DNA of 64,000 nucleotides from Epiperipatus broadwayi (lineage: Eukaryota > Onychophora > Udeonychophora > Euonychophora > Peripatidae). Position 1 is the stretch's first letter, and the number at the start of each line of letters is the position of its first letter. This document shows, piece by piece, positions 46,322-59,337 of this stretch. The notes under the pieces were generated by a model that saw nothing but the letters and a program-made list of their open reading frames with translations, had not been told where the DNA came from and did not search any database. Position numbers and translations under genes: made by a program. The stretch spans positions 157,501-221,500 of the forward strand of contig JAQFVV010000349.1 in NCBI GenBank assembly GCA_028023455.1, written 5' to 3'.

Positions 46322-47282
46322 AGGATTTTTAAATTTTTTATAAATTAAATAAACTTTTTCATGCAATTTCCAGTTTACACAAAAACAAACAGATTCATTA
46401 ATAGAATAATCTTAATAAAACTTATTTTGTTTATTAAGACCAGTATTATTTAACAACTTTAATAAACAAGTTTTTAAATCACATCATGTGATCTTTATAA
46501 CGCATTTAGCACATTGATTTTTTTAAATAAATAAAGTTTAGTTTTAATCTTTATGTTCACCATTATTTTGGGAAATATTGACTATTCTATTGCCATAATT
46601 AAAATTAATTCCATGATTAATTAATCACACAGTTATATTTATTTACCATAGGGTATTTATTGTGATGAATCTAACTGATAAAATTTTACAGAATGTAACA
46701 AACAGCACTATTATAAATATCTTAAATTAATTCAAGGGTTTTTAAATCTTTAAAGCATCATCTGTCTTATTTTTTATTTTATTTTATATGTTATATGATG
46801 AAAATATCAAGCCATTCTCCATAGAACATGTGTTTAAGTCAGCTGTTTTCTTATCAACTAACTACAAAAATGATCTATATTTTCATCAATGTAATAGCAT
46901 CATTTTTATTTAAATATTATTGAGATTGACTTGATTTTTTTTTTATTATATGGCAGTATGTGGAATAAAATATGGTAGAGGGCGCTTTGAAGATTTAATA
47001 TGGTTTCAATTAGTGCCATATTTTTAATGACAAACTTTCTCGAAGTTATTTTATTTTTTATTCAGCTTTTCAAATACTTGTAGTTAATTCCTTTTTAAAG
47101 ACTGTTCAAGAATTGATTACTTCTTTTTTAACTGTTTTTTATTTTTACTGGAAACTTTTTTTATTATATATCTATCATTTCCTATCTATTTCTAAAACAT
47201 GTTCAATCTTATTTCTACACTTTTTTTATATGTTTAATTTAATTTTTAACCATTTCGTAATTTCTAATCTAGTTGAAACTTT

Positions 47283-47495
47283 AGATCTAGTGTCTGAACC
47301 TACCCTGACACCTCTCTAAGGAGTGCCAAAGCACAAAACCATGGTCAGGGGTTGGGGGGGGGGCGTTCCTGATGGAGATATTTTAAGTGCTGGCTCTGGC
47401 TAAGCATTTATCATAAAGCTTGTAGAGGAATTGGCAATCCTCATTGTTTATAACTTACAAGCTTAAGAGATAGGATCATGTGATCTATGACTTAT
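47283..47495. repeat. FB-B copy with tail
   Basis: The same segment as 2045-2215, followed by the family tail (ACTTACAAGCTTAAGAGA, GGATCATGTGATCTATGACT) shared with 61420-61475. It includes a G-run of about 10. Confidence 0.8.
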
Positions 47496-48052
47496 TTTGA
47501 CTATTTGCATACATATGTATTCCCGATGGCAATATAATTTTTTGGAGTTTACAATTTTAGCAAAAAATTATTGAAAAATTTAAATTTTAGATATAACTTT
47601 GATGTTAATGATATCTTCCAGTACTACTTGTAATTTTAAAAAAAACTTATATGTAGAAATGGTTTTAATTACACTTTATGTCAATCTTTACAGGTTTCTT
47701 ATCAAGCAAAGAATTAAAATTTAACCTTTTTACTTTAATATTTTTTGATCTTTTGCTACTATATATATATCTAATTTCTATAAACCTACAACTTAGTACA
47801 AAAATATTAATGTGATAATTTTCAAAGAATCATTCATCTGGCAAATAGATTCTCATTGATATCAGAAAGTAGGAATTCTTTGCAAGTTTATTTAAAGGAT
47901 TTTTTTGGAAATTCAGCTTAAAAATTATCATAGTAATGATTTCAAACATAGTTGTCCCATGAATAAGTTTATATTATTAGTGTTACATAGTCTTACAGAA
48001 AATAATATATATTAAATCAAATGCTAAATTGAGAAACAGTTTCAATAATTCG

Positions 48053-48070
48053 GTGTTACATATGTAACAC
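48053..48070. repeat. 18-bp perfect palindrome
   Basis: GTGTTACATATGTAACAC. It could be an element end or chance. A partial copy (AGTGTTACATA) lies at about 47980. Confidence 0.5.
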
Positions 48071-48419
48071 TAAAAAAGGAAAAAATATAAAAATTTTATT
48101 TAAAGGAATGATTTTATTCACAAAAGTGCACTAAAAGGTAGGAAAAATATACAAAAAGGTAAAAAATTCACAGTATTCTCAGTATTATAAGACCCAAAAA
48201 AAAAAAAGCATGGGACAATCATAAGTTTCTTATCAAACAAAAATGATAAATTTAACATTTTAAACTTAATATTCTTCAATCTATGCTTTTACTTTTGGAT
48301 ACAATCCATTAATAAATAAGCTAAAGAAAATTTAATTTTTCACATTTTTAGTACTTTTTATTTTTAGTGTGTTTTTGTGAATAAAAGCATTTTTTTAAAA
48401 ATGTAATGTATATATATTA

Positions 48420-51400
48420 TAACCTTACTACTAACACTAACAGAGAAGACTCTACCCTCCGATTAACTCCATGTTTTACTACTAACTCTCAATTGAGTTG
48501 CTTAAACACTAAATCTCAATTTTTATAAGACCTGCGACTAGCTCATTTCCATCTCTAAATGCATCTAGGAAAAAATTAATACTGATTACTTAAATAATTA
48601 ATTTATTAACTAATCAAATTAATGCACAATTTAAAAAATTAAATACCCCGTTCATTTATCATTAGCTTAATTTAAAATATGCATAGCTCACTTTACTAAT
48701 AAAAATGTGTTGGTAAAATATTAAAAATCATTATGAGACTCAACACAAAGTGTTTAGCAAAGTACATTAGTTTAACATTAAGAACATAACCCTGAAGATA
48801 CACTCCCAATGGCCTAGGAATATCACCCCCTATATACTTCCTAAAACTATCTGTAATATTTCCATGACATACTTATTCCACAAACTAAATTCTAATTAAT
48901 AATTACAAAATTTCATTAATTCAGTAAAATATTTAACACTTGTTTATGAAATATAATAATAAATCACTAAATAAAATTTTTAACACATTATCAATTTAAT
49001 CTAGCTCTTTAAATTATTATTATCTTAGGTTCATCTTATTTTAATAATTATACATTAAATAATATAGTTAAATATAATGAGGGATTTTACATATACCTAA
49101 CTGTACTATAACAACAATAACAAACAAAATAAAATATCTCAATACTCCTATTATAAAACATATTTATTCAATTTGCTCATCAATAAAACACAATTAAAAT
49201 TATAGACTCATATAAACATAATATTTATTATCTTCAATAAATTCAAAATACTTTCATATTATATTATGCTTTAAAGTTCTTATTATACTTTTATGTGGCA
49301 TCTTAAGAAATATCAAACTTCATTGTAATTATCATACCAGATAACTAATAACTTGGCATTATATACTTTTCAGGTTTAGTAATAATAATATTTTTCACAA
49401 TTATAATATTAATAATCGTAATATATCTTTTATTGATCATGTGCATTAATGTAAATATATAATTAATTCTTATAATGCATGTGTGTGGTTGGTAAGATCA
49501 ATAATAACTTGGACATAAAAAGTAAAAAAACTCTCAAGATGTAATATAAATTTAAAACAACATTAACATATTTATTTTAACAAACATTGTTTAAAATTTA
49601 CAAAATATAATATTACATAAATCTAGATTTTCAAAAATTTAAAAGACAAAATTTAAATATTAAAAAAATAAAATAAAAAATATTAAATAGTTTTCACTTC
49701 AACTATTTATCATAAAAATAATATAAAATATAAATCAGTTCAATGGTAATACTGTTATCATCTTTTTAAACTTATCATAATAATATTCATCATCAATATT
49801 ATTATTCCAAAAACATAATAATAACTACAATGGTTCAATACATAAAACTATCCTTAGATAATTGCATATATTTTTATACATGTTTCTATAATTTTTTTAC
49901 CTTTATTATCCAGGTAATTTATCAATATAATCATATGTTAATAAAGAAAAATATATTTGTTAATAAGAATATGTTCTCTATTCTGTAAGTTATATATTAC
50001 AAAATCTTATAACTCTATAACTTCATTATGATTTAATTTACTTTATTCGTTAGAATGAACATATTATTTTAAATGATTTAAAATTCATTACATGTATAAT
50101 ATTTATCTATACTAGTTTGCTTATTGTTAATATCATTCAGATATCACTCTCGTTTATACTTTCATAATCAGAATATGCATTTCATACTCTCTTGATCTCT
50201 TTTATTATTATTATTAGAAATATTAAACCATTCTATTATCTTTACTTTGCATTAAATAAACATCATTTGTGATAAATCTTTTTCTCTTCTTGCTTTCAAC
50301 AAATTCTATCAACATTTTATACTTTAACCATTATTCTTCAAACATGTTATAAATTATATCAATTACATTGCAAGATCCAGTGATGATAAAAAGTGATTAA
50401 AGTGAGGGACACAAAACTACAATAACTTAAACAAGTAATAAACTCATGGGTGCAATGCTTAAGGCCACATATTCTTGTGTCTACCTTAAATTCCTGTCAT
50501 GGCTTCTATCTGAGCACTTACTGATCTGCAGAAAAAAATACTACTGACCATGAATCATCAATGTATAGAACTTTGTTATCTGTATTTTATTTATCAGCTC
50601 ACAAAACTATATTCCATGGATAATATTTATATTTAAACATCCCTATCACTCAGGATTTTATTTCCATTCCTACTACTAGCCTACCCATTATTATTTGTCA
50701 TCTACACTTGGAATACTTCTTTCAACATCACAAATAACTTCTATCAACTTGAGATAAAATAACTTCTAAACTTATTTTCAAAAAATATTCAATATAATAT
50801 CAAGAAGGATTAAATATTATATCGACAAAGGATTTTAAATAGTTCACCATAATGACACTTTCATTTAAATATTTTCTTTATAAAATAATTCAGAGATCAA
50901 CATATTAATTTGTATCTAAACAGATACGGTCTAGAATAATATATTCATAATTAAACATGATATTTCAAAACATAATATACAATATGCATATTTTTGCATT
51001 CACAAATTATCTAAATTAAATTTGGATATATCACATAGTATATTTTTATATCTTTGTATATGTTTCAAAAATCAATTAATATATTATTAATAATAAAATA
51101 AGCATACCATTTGGTTATCTTAATTTAGCACCTTCATAGATAAATAAACACCCTTATAAAATATCACTGCATATAAATAATCATTCACCTTAATCCTACA
51201 CATTAGGATTAACAAGGTGAATCCATCTTCTTCATTGATGTCCATGCATTTTAAAAAGTTATAGACATATTATCTCTTCACAGAAAATCTTAAAATTTTC
51301 TGTCACATATTTATTTTTCTTTATTTTAAAATATTTAAATAAACCTTATCCCTAAATAAATATTGATTTGTATATTATTTATTAGCTAAGACAATTACTA

Positions 51401-53700
51401 AAAAAATAATAAAAATTAAACTACTGCAAAGTTCTTGATTTTCTTGCTTGCTGTTAAGTTTGAAGAGATAGCAGTTTCCATGACTACTTAAATTCATTAA
51501 TACAAATTTTTTGCTTTCCCTAACCTGCTACACTGTGCTGCTCCAAACTTCATTCAGCACAAGTAAAATATTATATCAGATAAAATCCATTGGAAATTTT
51601 GTCCATCTTTTAAGATAACAGTACTTATAAAATAAAGTTCATTCTCAATATAAAAGATGACAAAAATGTCACAAACGGCTCACAATAAAATTAATTATTT
51701 CGTAAGATAATTCTTATATTTAAAAATTCAGATTTTAATAAATTATAGCAGAAATATTCGCTTTTAAAAAAACATAGAATATATTTCCTTTTGAGACATC
51801 TATCAAATTTTATATAAAAGTATTACTTATCATTTTTTAGCTCTTCAACAAATAATTCTTTTATTTTAAAATCATTTTTCACATGTACATATTCAATTGT
51901 TAATCACTTGCAAGATTTTCACTATTAAACATTTAAACAATATTCTTCTAGGAATCAATAAGCATTTAAAATAACATTTATAGTCAACTTCTTTTTCAGA
52001 ATAATAATAATAATCTTATATTAGTTTATAAGCATTTTATCTTCCCTTGCACAGCATTTGTAAAATATTTAATATTCATTTAGTCTCTTTAAAGATTAGT
52101 AGATATATTACAAACAACATTTTCAAATAATATGTAGTAAATTCATAAATATAAAGTTCATTTTTACACATTGGTTAGCTTGCACACGTTCTTTTCTTAA
52201 ATGGAATGTAAATTTAAAAATATTTTTTAATGATTTTCCTTAAGTAAAAATGGGCATAAAAATTCATAACATTCTATATTTATGAGGATTAATGATTAAT
52301 ATAAAAGAAAATTGTCCTTTCATCACAACCATACATATATAATTAACAATACATTTCTTACTGCTCCTATATGTGATTTTCTCTTCTGTATGGCACCATC
52401 TTTGACATTGTCTCCCAACTATTGATATGTCTGTTGGGTAACTCATTTTTGTCTCCCTTAATTATCATGGTTTCATTAAGCTTCATATGAATTTACCAAC
52501 AGGTAATAGTAGACTTCTTCATTTCATGATAAAATAAATTAAATTGACTTCTTAAATATTATAAATCATTTTAGAATAAACTTTTAATACTTATAAGAAA
52601 AAAAAATATTAAAAAAAAAATTATAACTTTTAATTTATTTGACTGGAAATAAAAAATAATTACACATTAATTATTATTGAATGACTGACTACTCAACACT
52701 TTTATTTGTAGTTTTTATTCCTTATACTTGATTGGCTACTTCAATTTTTTCAGACAAGATAATTTACATATAAATTAATTTCTGTCTGTTTTTTCTTAAA
52801 ATAATTTACTTAATTAATTTTTATATTAAATAAATTTTATTTAACACTTCATTTAAATATAATATTAAAAATACATTTTTTAAATAAGAAAACTATTTTT
52901 TTAACATGAGTTTAAAAATATTATTGAAACAACTTTAATACTAGCTTGAAATATAAAATGTTATTTAAACAATACAATAATTTTGCTACATTTTTTTTTT
53001 AATAAAATCTAAAATAATTTGCAACATGCATTAATTATAATTATTAAATTATATGTAGCAACCAGGAACTAAAATGATTTAATTTAGCAAGAACATGTGT
53101 GCACAAAGATGAACACACATATTGCAGACTTTATGACATCATTATTAATATTTTATAATAATTATTTAAAATAATTAACTGAGAATAAAAAATTATTTAA
53201 AATACATAAGAAAAACTTACTAAATATTAAATTTTATAGCAAAATTATTATTTTAACACTATAGTCTGAACTTACATATTTATTAACTAATATTAAACTA
53301 TAATTATATGATATTATTAATTTTATTAATAAGTTTAATTACTATAACTCTAAAATAGTTTAAATAAATTTTTTAGTCAATTATGCATATCTTAACTTGT
53401 TTTAAGTACAAAAATAATAGAGAACGATATTGATAAATAAGAATTTTTTTTATAAAACTGACTACATTAAAACTTTTTTAATGAACTATGGCAAATAGCA
53501 TGGTCACTATATATATATCCATTTTATTCATTTCTTCTAACATTTCAAATTTCTATGCATTTAATAAATTATTTCAATATAGATCTCTCTAAATGTTATT
53601 TCTAACTACTAATAATTTACCATAAATTATGACTTTCCTAAACTTCTTTGCATCTGTTGCAGATTTTTATTATTGAGTGACTCCCAAATCATTTTAAAAA
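48420..53700. other. C-over-G skewed AT-rich block, no genes recognised
   Basis: For about 5.3 kb the plus strand is notably poor in G relative to C, in contrast to the flanks. No open frame above about 60 codons has a recognisable domain, and no repeats similar to the families above were found. It may be an old minus-strand element or an inverted segment. Confidence 0.4.
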
Positions 53701-54079
53701 TACCATATGGAAAAGTCAATTGCTTATTTTAAACCAGTGATTCTAAATAGATAGCATACCTTAGATTTAGAAATTGATGGTAGTTTGCTCAAAAAATATC
53801 AAGATTATGATACGGCATCAAAGATATTGTTCAAAAAATGTAATTTTAATGCCAAACTGGATCATGTATTTTGGGATCAATTACTATGGGGAATGGCAGA
53901 TAATAAGTTCAGGAAAATTCTATTGAATTAACCAGATCTATAAGCATGAGATTGAAGCTCAGGAAATTGTACTGGAAAACTTTACAGAATTTCAAGCTAC
54001 CACACATTTAGATAAAATCGATATAGCTGTAAATCAAACAGGCACCAACAGATTGAACCACAGGAGTAGTAAAGATGCT

Positions 54080-54360
54080 TTAATATGTTATTGCTGTGGT
54101 AAGAAAGGTTATATGAATAAAAAGTGTAAATGCAAAAGGGAAAAATGTCATTTTTGTAAATTAATTGGATACTTATCATTAGAATAAAGACAAAAATATT
54201 AAATCAAATTTGTAATGTAAATTGAGGGAGTGAGTATAAAAAATAAAAATGTTAAAAAAATATATAGATAATGACCACATCTTGCTAAACATTGATATCT
54301 GTGAACAGAAAATTAATATGGAACTAGATAGTGGTGCTAGCTTATCCTTTATGTTACAGT
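54080..54360 (+). pseudogene. gypsy-1 zinc knuckle and aspartic protease remnants
   Basis: Frames near 54080-54180 have two Cys-rich fingers (CYCC-GKKGY-MNKKC and KCHFC-KLIGY), each with the knuckle His replaced by Tyr. Near 54318-54350, LDSGAS is the active-site triad of retroelement proteases (D-S/T-G). The frames are broken between the two. Confidence 0.7.
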
Positions 54361-54499
54361 ATGACTGATCAAAAATTAATGAAAAATATAAAAGGGATGA
54401 TGAGAAACAATAGTAATACATGGCAAAATTATGGCACCATTAAAATTAATTCCAAAGTTAAATTTCTGCCACTTTATATAAAAGGAAACTTCAGTTCAT

Positions 54500-55330
54500 G
54501 TATTATGTAGAAATTGGTTTATATCATTGGGAATTCATATTAACATCATTAAAAGAGTGCAGCTTGAGGTCCATAATAAATATACCACAGTTATTCAAAT
54601 CAGGACCTGCAGAATTACTAATATGGTTCATTGATATTAAACTTGTGAAGGATGCCCAGACAAATATGTATAAACTCATAAAACCTAAGATGGAAGATAT
54701 TATTAATGATTTCAACACCAGTGGAAGATTTAGGCTATGCTAATCGTAGTTATATAATAAAACTGAATGGCAACATTCATCTATAGACAGATTTACATAA
54801 TACTATACAGATAAATTAATAAAAAGCATATCCTGTTTTAAGTGTGTGTAGTGTAAGATGTTAGCATCACTATAGAAAGTTTCTTATTTTACCAAAATTG
54901 ATTTAAAGTCTGCTTTTCACTAAATTTTCATAATGAATGGAATGGTAGAATTGTTGACTATTATGACTCATCCAGAATGGTTCAAATGCAACAAGGAATG
55001 GTAGAATTTTTGACTATTAGGATTCACCTGGGGTGGTTCAAATGCAACAAGCTACTTTATGGAATCACTGTTGCACCAAATGTATTTCAGGCTAAGATGA
55101 GTAACTTATTTATGACTGGAGGGAATTATTCCTTGCTTGGACAATATTTTAATCACCATGGAAAAAGAGCATGGTTTAGCAATATGCATACTTGAAATTT
55201 GTTTTTAACTAGCAAAAATTGGTATAAGGCTAACCTCATAATGCATTTGGGCTAACTCTGAATAAAATTTCTGGAACACATTATTAATCAAAAGGGGAAA
55301 TATCCAAACTCAGGAAAACTCAGTGATATA
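54500..55330 (+). pseudogene. gypsy-1 reverse transcriptase remnant
   Basis: Readable blocks in changing frames include YANRSYIIKLNGNIHL near 54735-54790 (fingers), LLYGITVAPNVFQAKMSNL (55050-55110, the PFGLxxAPxxFQ block) and LDNILITMEKEHG near 55138-55175, where the catalytic YxDD has become LDN. Not functional. Confidence 0.75.
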
Positions 55331-55458
55331 AAATACAAGACCAAAGAATGTGAAGGATTTACAAGATTTTTTTAGGTCTACTTAATTTTTTTGAAAGTTT
55401 TCTTAAAAGTACATCATGACACCTTGCTAAAAAGGGACAGTGGTGGAGGTAGAATGAA

Positions 55459-55800
55459 ATGCATGATAAAACCTTCCAGAAAGAGAAAGTCTTAACTTCA
55501 CAGCAATTCCTTGTACACCACCACAATGATCAGGAGATGATAGTGAAAACAGACACTTCAGAATATGAAGTAGAAACTGCCATTTCTCATCATAGCTGTA
55601 CAGAATGTCTGATAGTGTATGGATCAAGAACACTAATAGCTGCTGGAAAAGACTACAGTCAGCTTGACAAGGAAGTTTTGGCCATATTCCTCCCTATTAA
55701 AATGTTCCACAAATATGGGTATGGATGTGAATTTAAAATTTACATGGACCATCACTCATTGTTAGGAATTTTTAGAAACTGTAAAGAAAATATCATGTGA
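55459..55800 (+). pseudogene. gypsy-1 RNase H domain
   Basis: An open frame of 113 codons contains LVHHHNDQEMIVKTDTSEYE (first catalytic Asp region), GSRTLIAAGKDYSQLDKEVL and MDHHSLLGIF, all typical of the Ty3/gypsy RNase H (SRxLxxAExNYSxxEKExLAI...TDHKPL). After the stop, frames continue as ILSAYEYELIFKPGKGISHA with DSLSCL (the connection block ending in ADALSR). Confidence 0.85.
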
Positions 55801-56129
55801 GCCAGTATATGATTCATAGGATTAATATATTATCTGCTTATGAGTATGAACTCATTTTTAAGCCAGGTAAAGGGATTAGCCATGCAGATTCTCTATCATG
55901 TTTGAGTGTGAGCATAAGTTTACTGAGATAAACTGTATAGATTCTATAAAATGTAAAGTGCTGAATAGTTTGATAATTGCTAAATGGATAAAAATAAACC
56001 TGGATGTAGGACATTAGAGAAATAAATAAAATATGGATGGCCAAAAAGTTGATATAATGGGATGGATTTGGAAATGTTCTCAAAAGTTTGTCAATGTGCA
56101 ATGATTGCATATTTATGATTGACTGTGTA

Positions 56130-56795
56130 CCAATGGAGGGCCAAAAGCAGGTGCTTGAATTACTTCATAATGGACCCAAGCATAGTCAGCAAGTCATATG
56201 TATGGCGACCTAATATGAGCAAAGAATTTGATCAAACTGCAAAGTATGTTAATCTACTGTAAACCTGCCTCTGTAAAGGTTGGAACCCTAGCCAAAGTTT
56301 ATGCATCAATGGCATAAGACTACACATGGATCACGCCCGTCCTATAAATGCTAATATTTTTTATTATCATAGATTCATATTCAAATTGGATTGAGTACAA
56401 ACAAATAAATACCAACGTGGAATATACTATAAGAGCATTAAAGGAAATTTTCACACATCATGGATAGCCTGAAACTATTATGCCTGATAATGGAACTAAT
56501 TTTGTGTCATAACAGTTTAAAGACTTTTTGTTTGACAAAGGGATACATCAAGTTTTAATACAGCTCTATCACCCTGAATCAGAGCTACCTAACTGAAAAA
56601 GAACATCTAACAGTTCCAATTGATGTTAAACAAAACTACTTAGAAGAATATCAATGAAGCATTAATAGATGTTATGTTTTTGAAACATTTCATACCTTAT
56701 ACATCAACAAAGAAGATTCTGTCAGAAATGTTAATGCAGCATAATTTTTGTATGCATATTATCAATTAATAAAAGGATTGGAGAAAACCTTATAG
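56130..56795 (+). pseudogene. gypsy-1 integrase remnant
   Basis: Pieces match the zinc-binding start (VLELLHNGPKHSQQ) and the catalytic core (RLHMDHARPINANIFYYHRF; NVEYTIRALKEIFTHHG; PDNGTNFVS). It has several stops, and the core's last catalytic Glu region is not clear. Confidence 0.65.
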
Positions 56796-56812
56796 ACTGT
56801 GAAAACTTTAAG

Positions 56813-57199
56813 TCAGAGAATTGGTATGGATGTGCATAGATGTTTAATGCCATTGTCAATGAAGTAGTTTTCCATTTCTTCTGTATTAAATCCGGCACTG
56901 TTATCAGACATGGTGATTTCTAGTAAACTGTGACAAGAAACTACAACATTTAAAGTTGATTCCTTTGCATTCATATCCTTTACTATATGACACTCCATCC
57001 ATTTTGAGTATGCATCCATAATTATTAGCAGTATTTTGTCATTTACTGGATCTGTGTAGTCTATGAGCACTTTCTGCCAAGATTTTGTTGCTATTGGCCA
57101 TGGATCACATTCTTTTGCCTTCATATTCATCTCAAATTGACAAGCCATAATTTTTTGATGTGTTGCTTGCTCTCTGATGTTATTTTTGGTACCAGACAT
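56813..57199 (-). pseudogene. gypsy-2 integrase core, 3'-truncated
   Basis: An open frame of 128 codons: WQKVLIDYTDPVNDK holds the first catalytic Asp, IIMDAYSKWMECHIV the conserved strand, and TMSDNSAGFNTEEMENYF the second Asp. It breaks off at HLCTSIPIL, before the third catalytic residue (Glu). Confidence 0.85.
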
Positions 57200-57512
57200 A
57201 GCTGTGAGTTAATGCTTTGGCCTGCACAATTCCAGGATGACCTTCATAGAGTAGCTTTAAAACTTGCTGTCTGGCTTTAGTTGGTATTACTACCTGATCA
57301 CCCATTAATACACAATCTTTGCAAATAAACAATTTATTGCAGTTTATCCAGAACCCTGGGGCAATATAGCGAGTCTTCAAGTCAGGCCATCCATTTTTTA
57401 TCCAACCCATAAGCAGTTGATAACCTTCATCAGATTTTGTCCAGCTAGCTACTTTTTTACTATTAAGAATTTTCAATTTCAATATGTCAATGTAATTTAT
57501 GTCTGTTTCCAT
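57180..57512 (-). pseudogene. gypsy-2 integrase N-terminal zinc region
   Basis: A frame of 110 codons includes LFICKDCVLMGDQVVIP, then LLYEGHPGIVQAKALTHSYV, which matches LHxGHxGxxKTxxxARxxxWWP. It overlaps the core frame by 20 bp in another frame, so a single frameshift separates them. Confidence 0.8.
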
Positions 57513-57545
57513 ACTGCTTAGTTCTTCTTTATCTGGGATCTGAGA

Positions 57546-57890
57546 CTATGCATCGGTATGTGAAATCTCTTTGCCCTTATATTCTAATTTGTAGTCATAA
57601 GATGACAATATATTTCTCCAATGCATCATGCATGGACCCAAGTGGTCAGGGGCTAATTTATCATGGCCCAAAATTGCTAGTAGTGGCTTGTGGTCAGTTA
57701 TTATTTGAACCGGTCTATCAAAAATATATTGATGAAATTTTTTCAGAGCGAAAATAATAGCTAAAGCTTCTTTATTGATCTGACTGTAGTTTCTCTCTGC
57801 TTTTGAAAGTGTATGTGGTGTGTATGCCATGGGGCATTCCCCTTGTAACATGGATGAGAGAGAACTGCACCCACCCCTATTTCGAAGCAT
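57546..57890 (-). pseudogene. gypsy-2 RNase H domain
   Basis: A frame of 114 codons: AYTPHTLSKAERNYSQINKE, ALAIIFALKKFHQYIFDRPV, IITDHKPLLAIL (catalytic Asp) and ILSSYDYKLEYKGKEISHTD. The N-terminal part with the first catalytic Asp is in another frame or lost. Confidence 0.88.
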
Positions 57891-58062
57891 CTGTAGTTAA
57901 ACACACTTACAAATTACTATTAAAGTTTACTAACAATTTGTCAGATTACAGTAGAGTTTTAGTTTTGCTGAATGCTTTACCATGAATTTCTAACCATTGT
58001 CACTTTTGATTTTTCTCAATAAGTCATATAATAGTTTTGCTACATGTGCTTTATTCACTTTT

Positions 58063-58612
58063 TTAAGGCTCGAAAAAATTTATCAATTCTAAATAAACCT
58101 GTAGTTGTTTAACGTTTATAGGTTTTGTCACATTTTGCACTGCTTTTACTTTTTCGGATACCCAATTCTTTTGCATGCCATATGTTTTTTGGGCATTTAA
58201 TTTCACTCCTATTCTATTTAACTTCTCACATGTAGTAAACAGCCTTTTCCATCGCATCTCTTCTGAGTTTGCTATGATGAGTGTCATTGAAATAGGGGAT
58301 AATCCCCTCAAGGCTCTGTAACAATGCATTAATTTTTGCTTGAAAAATGTTAGGGGCTGTTGATATGCCAAATTGTAAATGATTACATTTAAATAATTCC
58401 ATTAGGATAGTCAGAGTTAATATTTCAACTGATTTGTCCATCACCTGTATCTGGTTAAATGCAGTGTTTTGAAGGCTGGCTAGTACTTCTCTTGCATTTA
58501 GAACAGGGTATGCTCCCCTATTTAGGTATTTTTTTACAATTACTCTGTAATCACAGCATAATCTAATTTTGCTGTGCTGAAGGTGTGTCCCAATCCGATG
58601 TGCCCTTAGCAA
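58063..58612 (-). pseudogene. gypsy-2 reverse transcriptase, frameshifted
   Basis: Two overlapping frames (58612-58226 and 58371-58063) give CDYRVIVKKYLNRGAYPVLN, LQFGISTAPNIFQAKINALL and IPYFNDTHHS, where the catalytic YxDD is YFND. They continue with the thumb block LNRIGVKLNAQKTYGMQKNW. Confidence 0.85.
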
Positions 58613-59058
58613 CCAAAGACTTTAGTTTTTCCACCACTTTTTTTTAAGCAGACAGGATTTTACAAGGTTTACACATGACTGGTCATGCATTTTCCAGCAA
58701 CTTTATATAAAAAGGGCTCATAATTAATTCCAATCCCCCATTTAACAAATCAGGGTATTTGTATGACATTTCCATTCAAGAGAGATTTTTTAATAATATT
58801 AATTTGGATTTCTATGCAAACAGTCCCTCCCAACAATGGAGCTAATCTTCGCTTTTATTATGTATAGAGATAGATTCATTTTTTTACCATAGTGTTTGAT
58901 GGGTGCTATCACACAGTCTAATAATCTTAGCTCATTTTCATATACATCATGTGCTCTAATGTTTGTTTTCTCTATTTTAATTTATGTGTTATCTGATGAC
59001 AGTGACATCCAGTCTGTTGGTGACATCAGGGAAATACTTGACCCACCTTTAATCTCCA

Positions 59059-59337
59059 TTAATAATTATTTTCACAAAGTACTAACTTAATCATAAACTG
59101 ATTTAATCCCCGTATGTCCATGTTTTTAACCATATGGTTATCTCCCCTATTTGCTTGCAAAGGTAATTTACTTTTGCCTTTGCTATTACCTTCCTGGTTA
59201 CAAATACACACTAAATGCCCCTTTTTACTGCTTTTAAAACGTTTATTTGAACCACCTACATTCTTTTGGCATGTGACTCCTTTTTTCTGCAGCAAAAATG
59301 TTACTTTAGAATTCTTACTGTGCTCAGTTTTTTCCAC
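59059..59337 (-). pseudogene. gypsy-2 gag zinc-knuckle region
   Basis: A frame of 92 codons with GVTCQKNVGGSNKRFKSSKK and GHLVCICNQEGNSKGK, a decayed pair of retroviral-type zinc knuckles followed by a linker. The overlapping plus-strand frames are shadows. Confidence 0.65.

Larger units (their letters stand above)
53750..56795 (+). mobile_element. decayed Ty3/gypsy retrotransposon 1 (gag to integrase)
   Basis: The plus-strand order is gag remnant with a degenerate zinc knuckle (CYCCGKKGYMNKKC near 54080), protease (ELDSGASLSF near 54320-54350), RT pieces, RNase H (55459-55800) and integrase remnant (about 56130-56790). This is the order of Ty3/gypsy elements. Many stops and frameshifts occur, and a duplication of about 50 bp lies around 54950-55050 (GGTTCAAATGCAACAAG twice). 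No LTRs were identified. The 3' end stops in the integrase at the junction with the second element. Confidence 0.85.

Noticed and set aside
47693-48300. Weak direct repeat around TTTCTTATCAA at 47694 and 48227
   Set aside because: Similarity of about 70% in AT-rich sequence is near background, and the boundaries are unclear.
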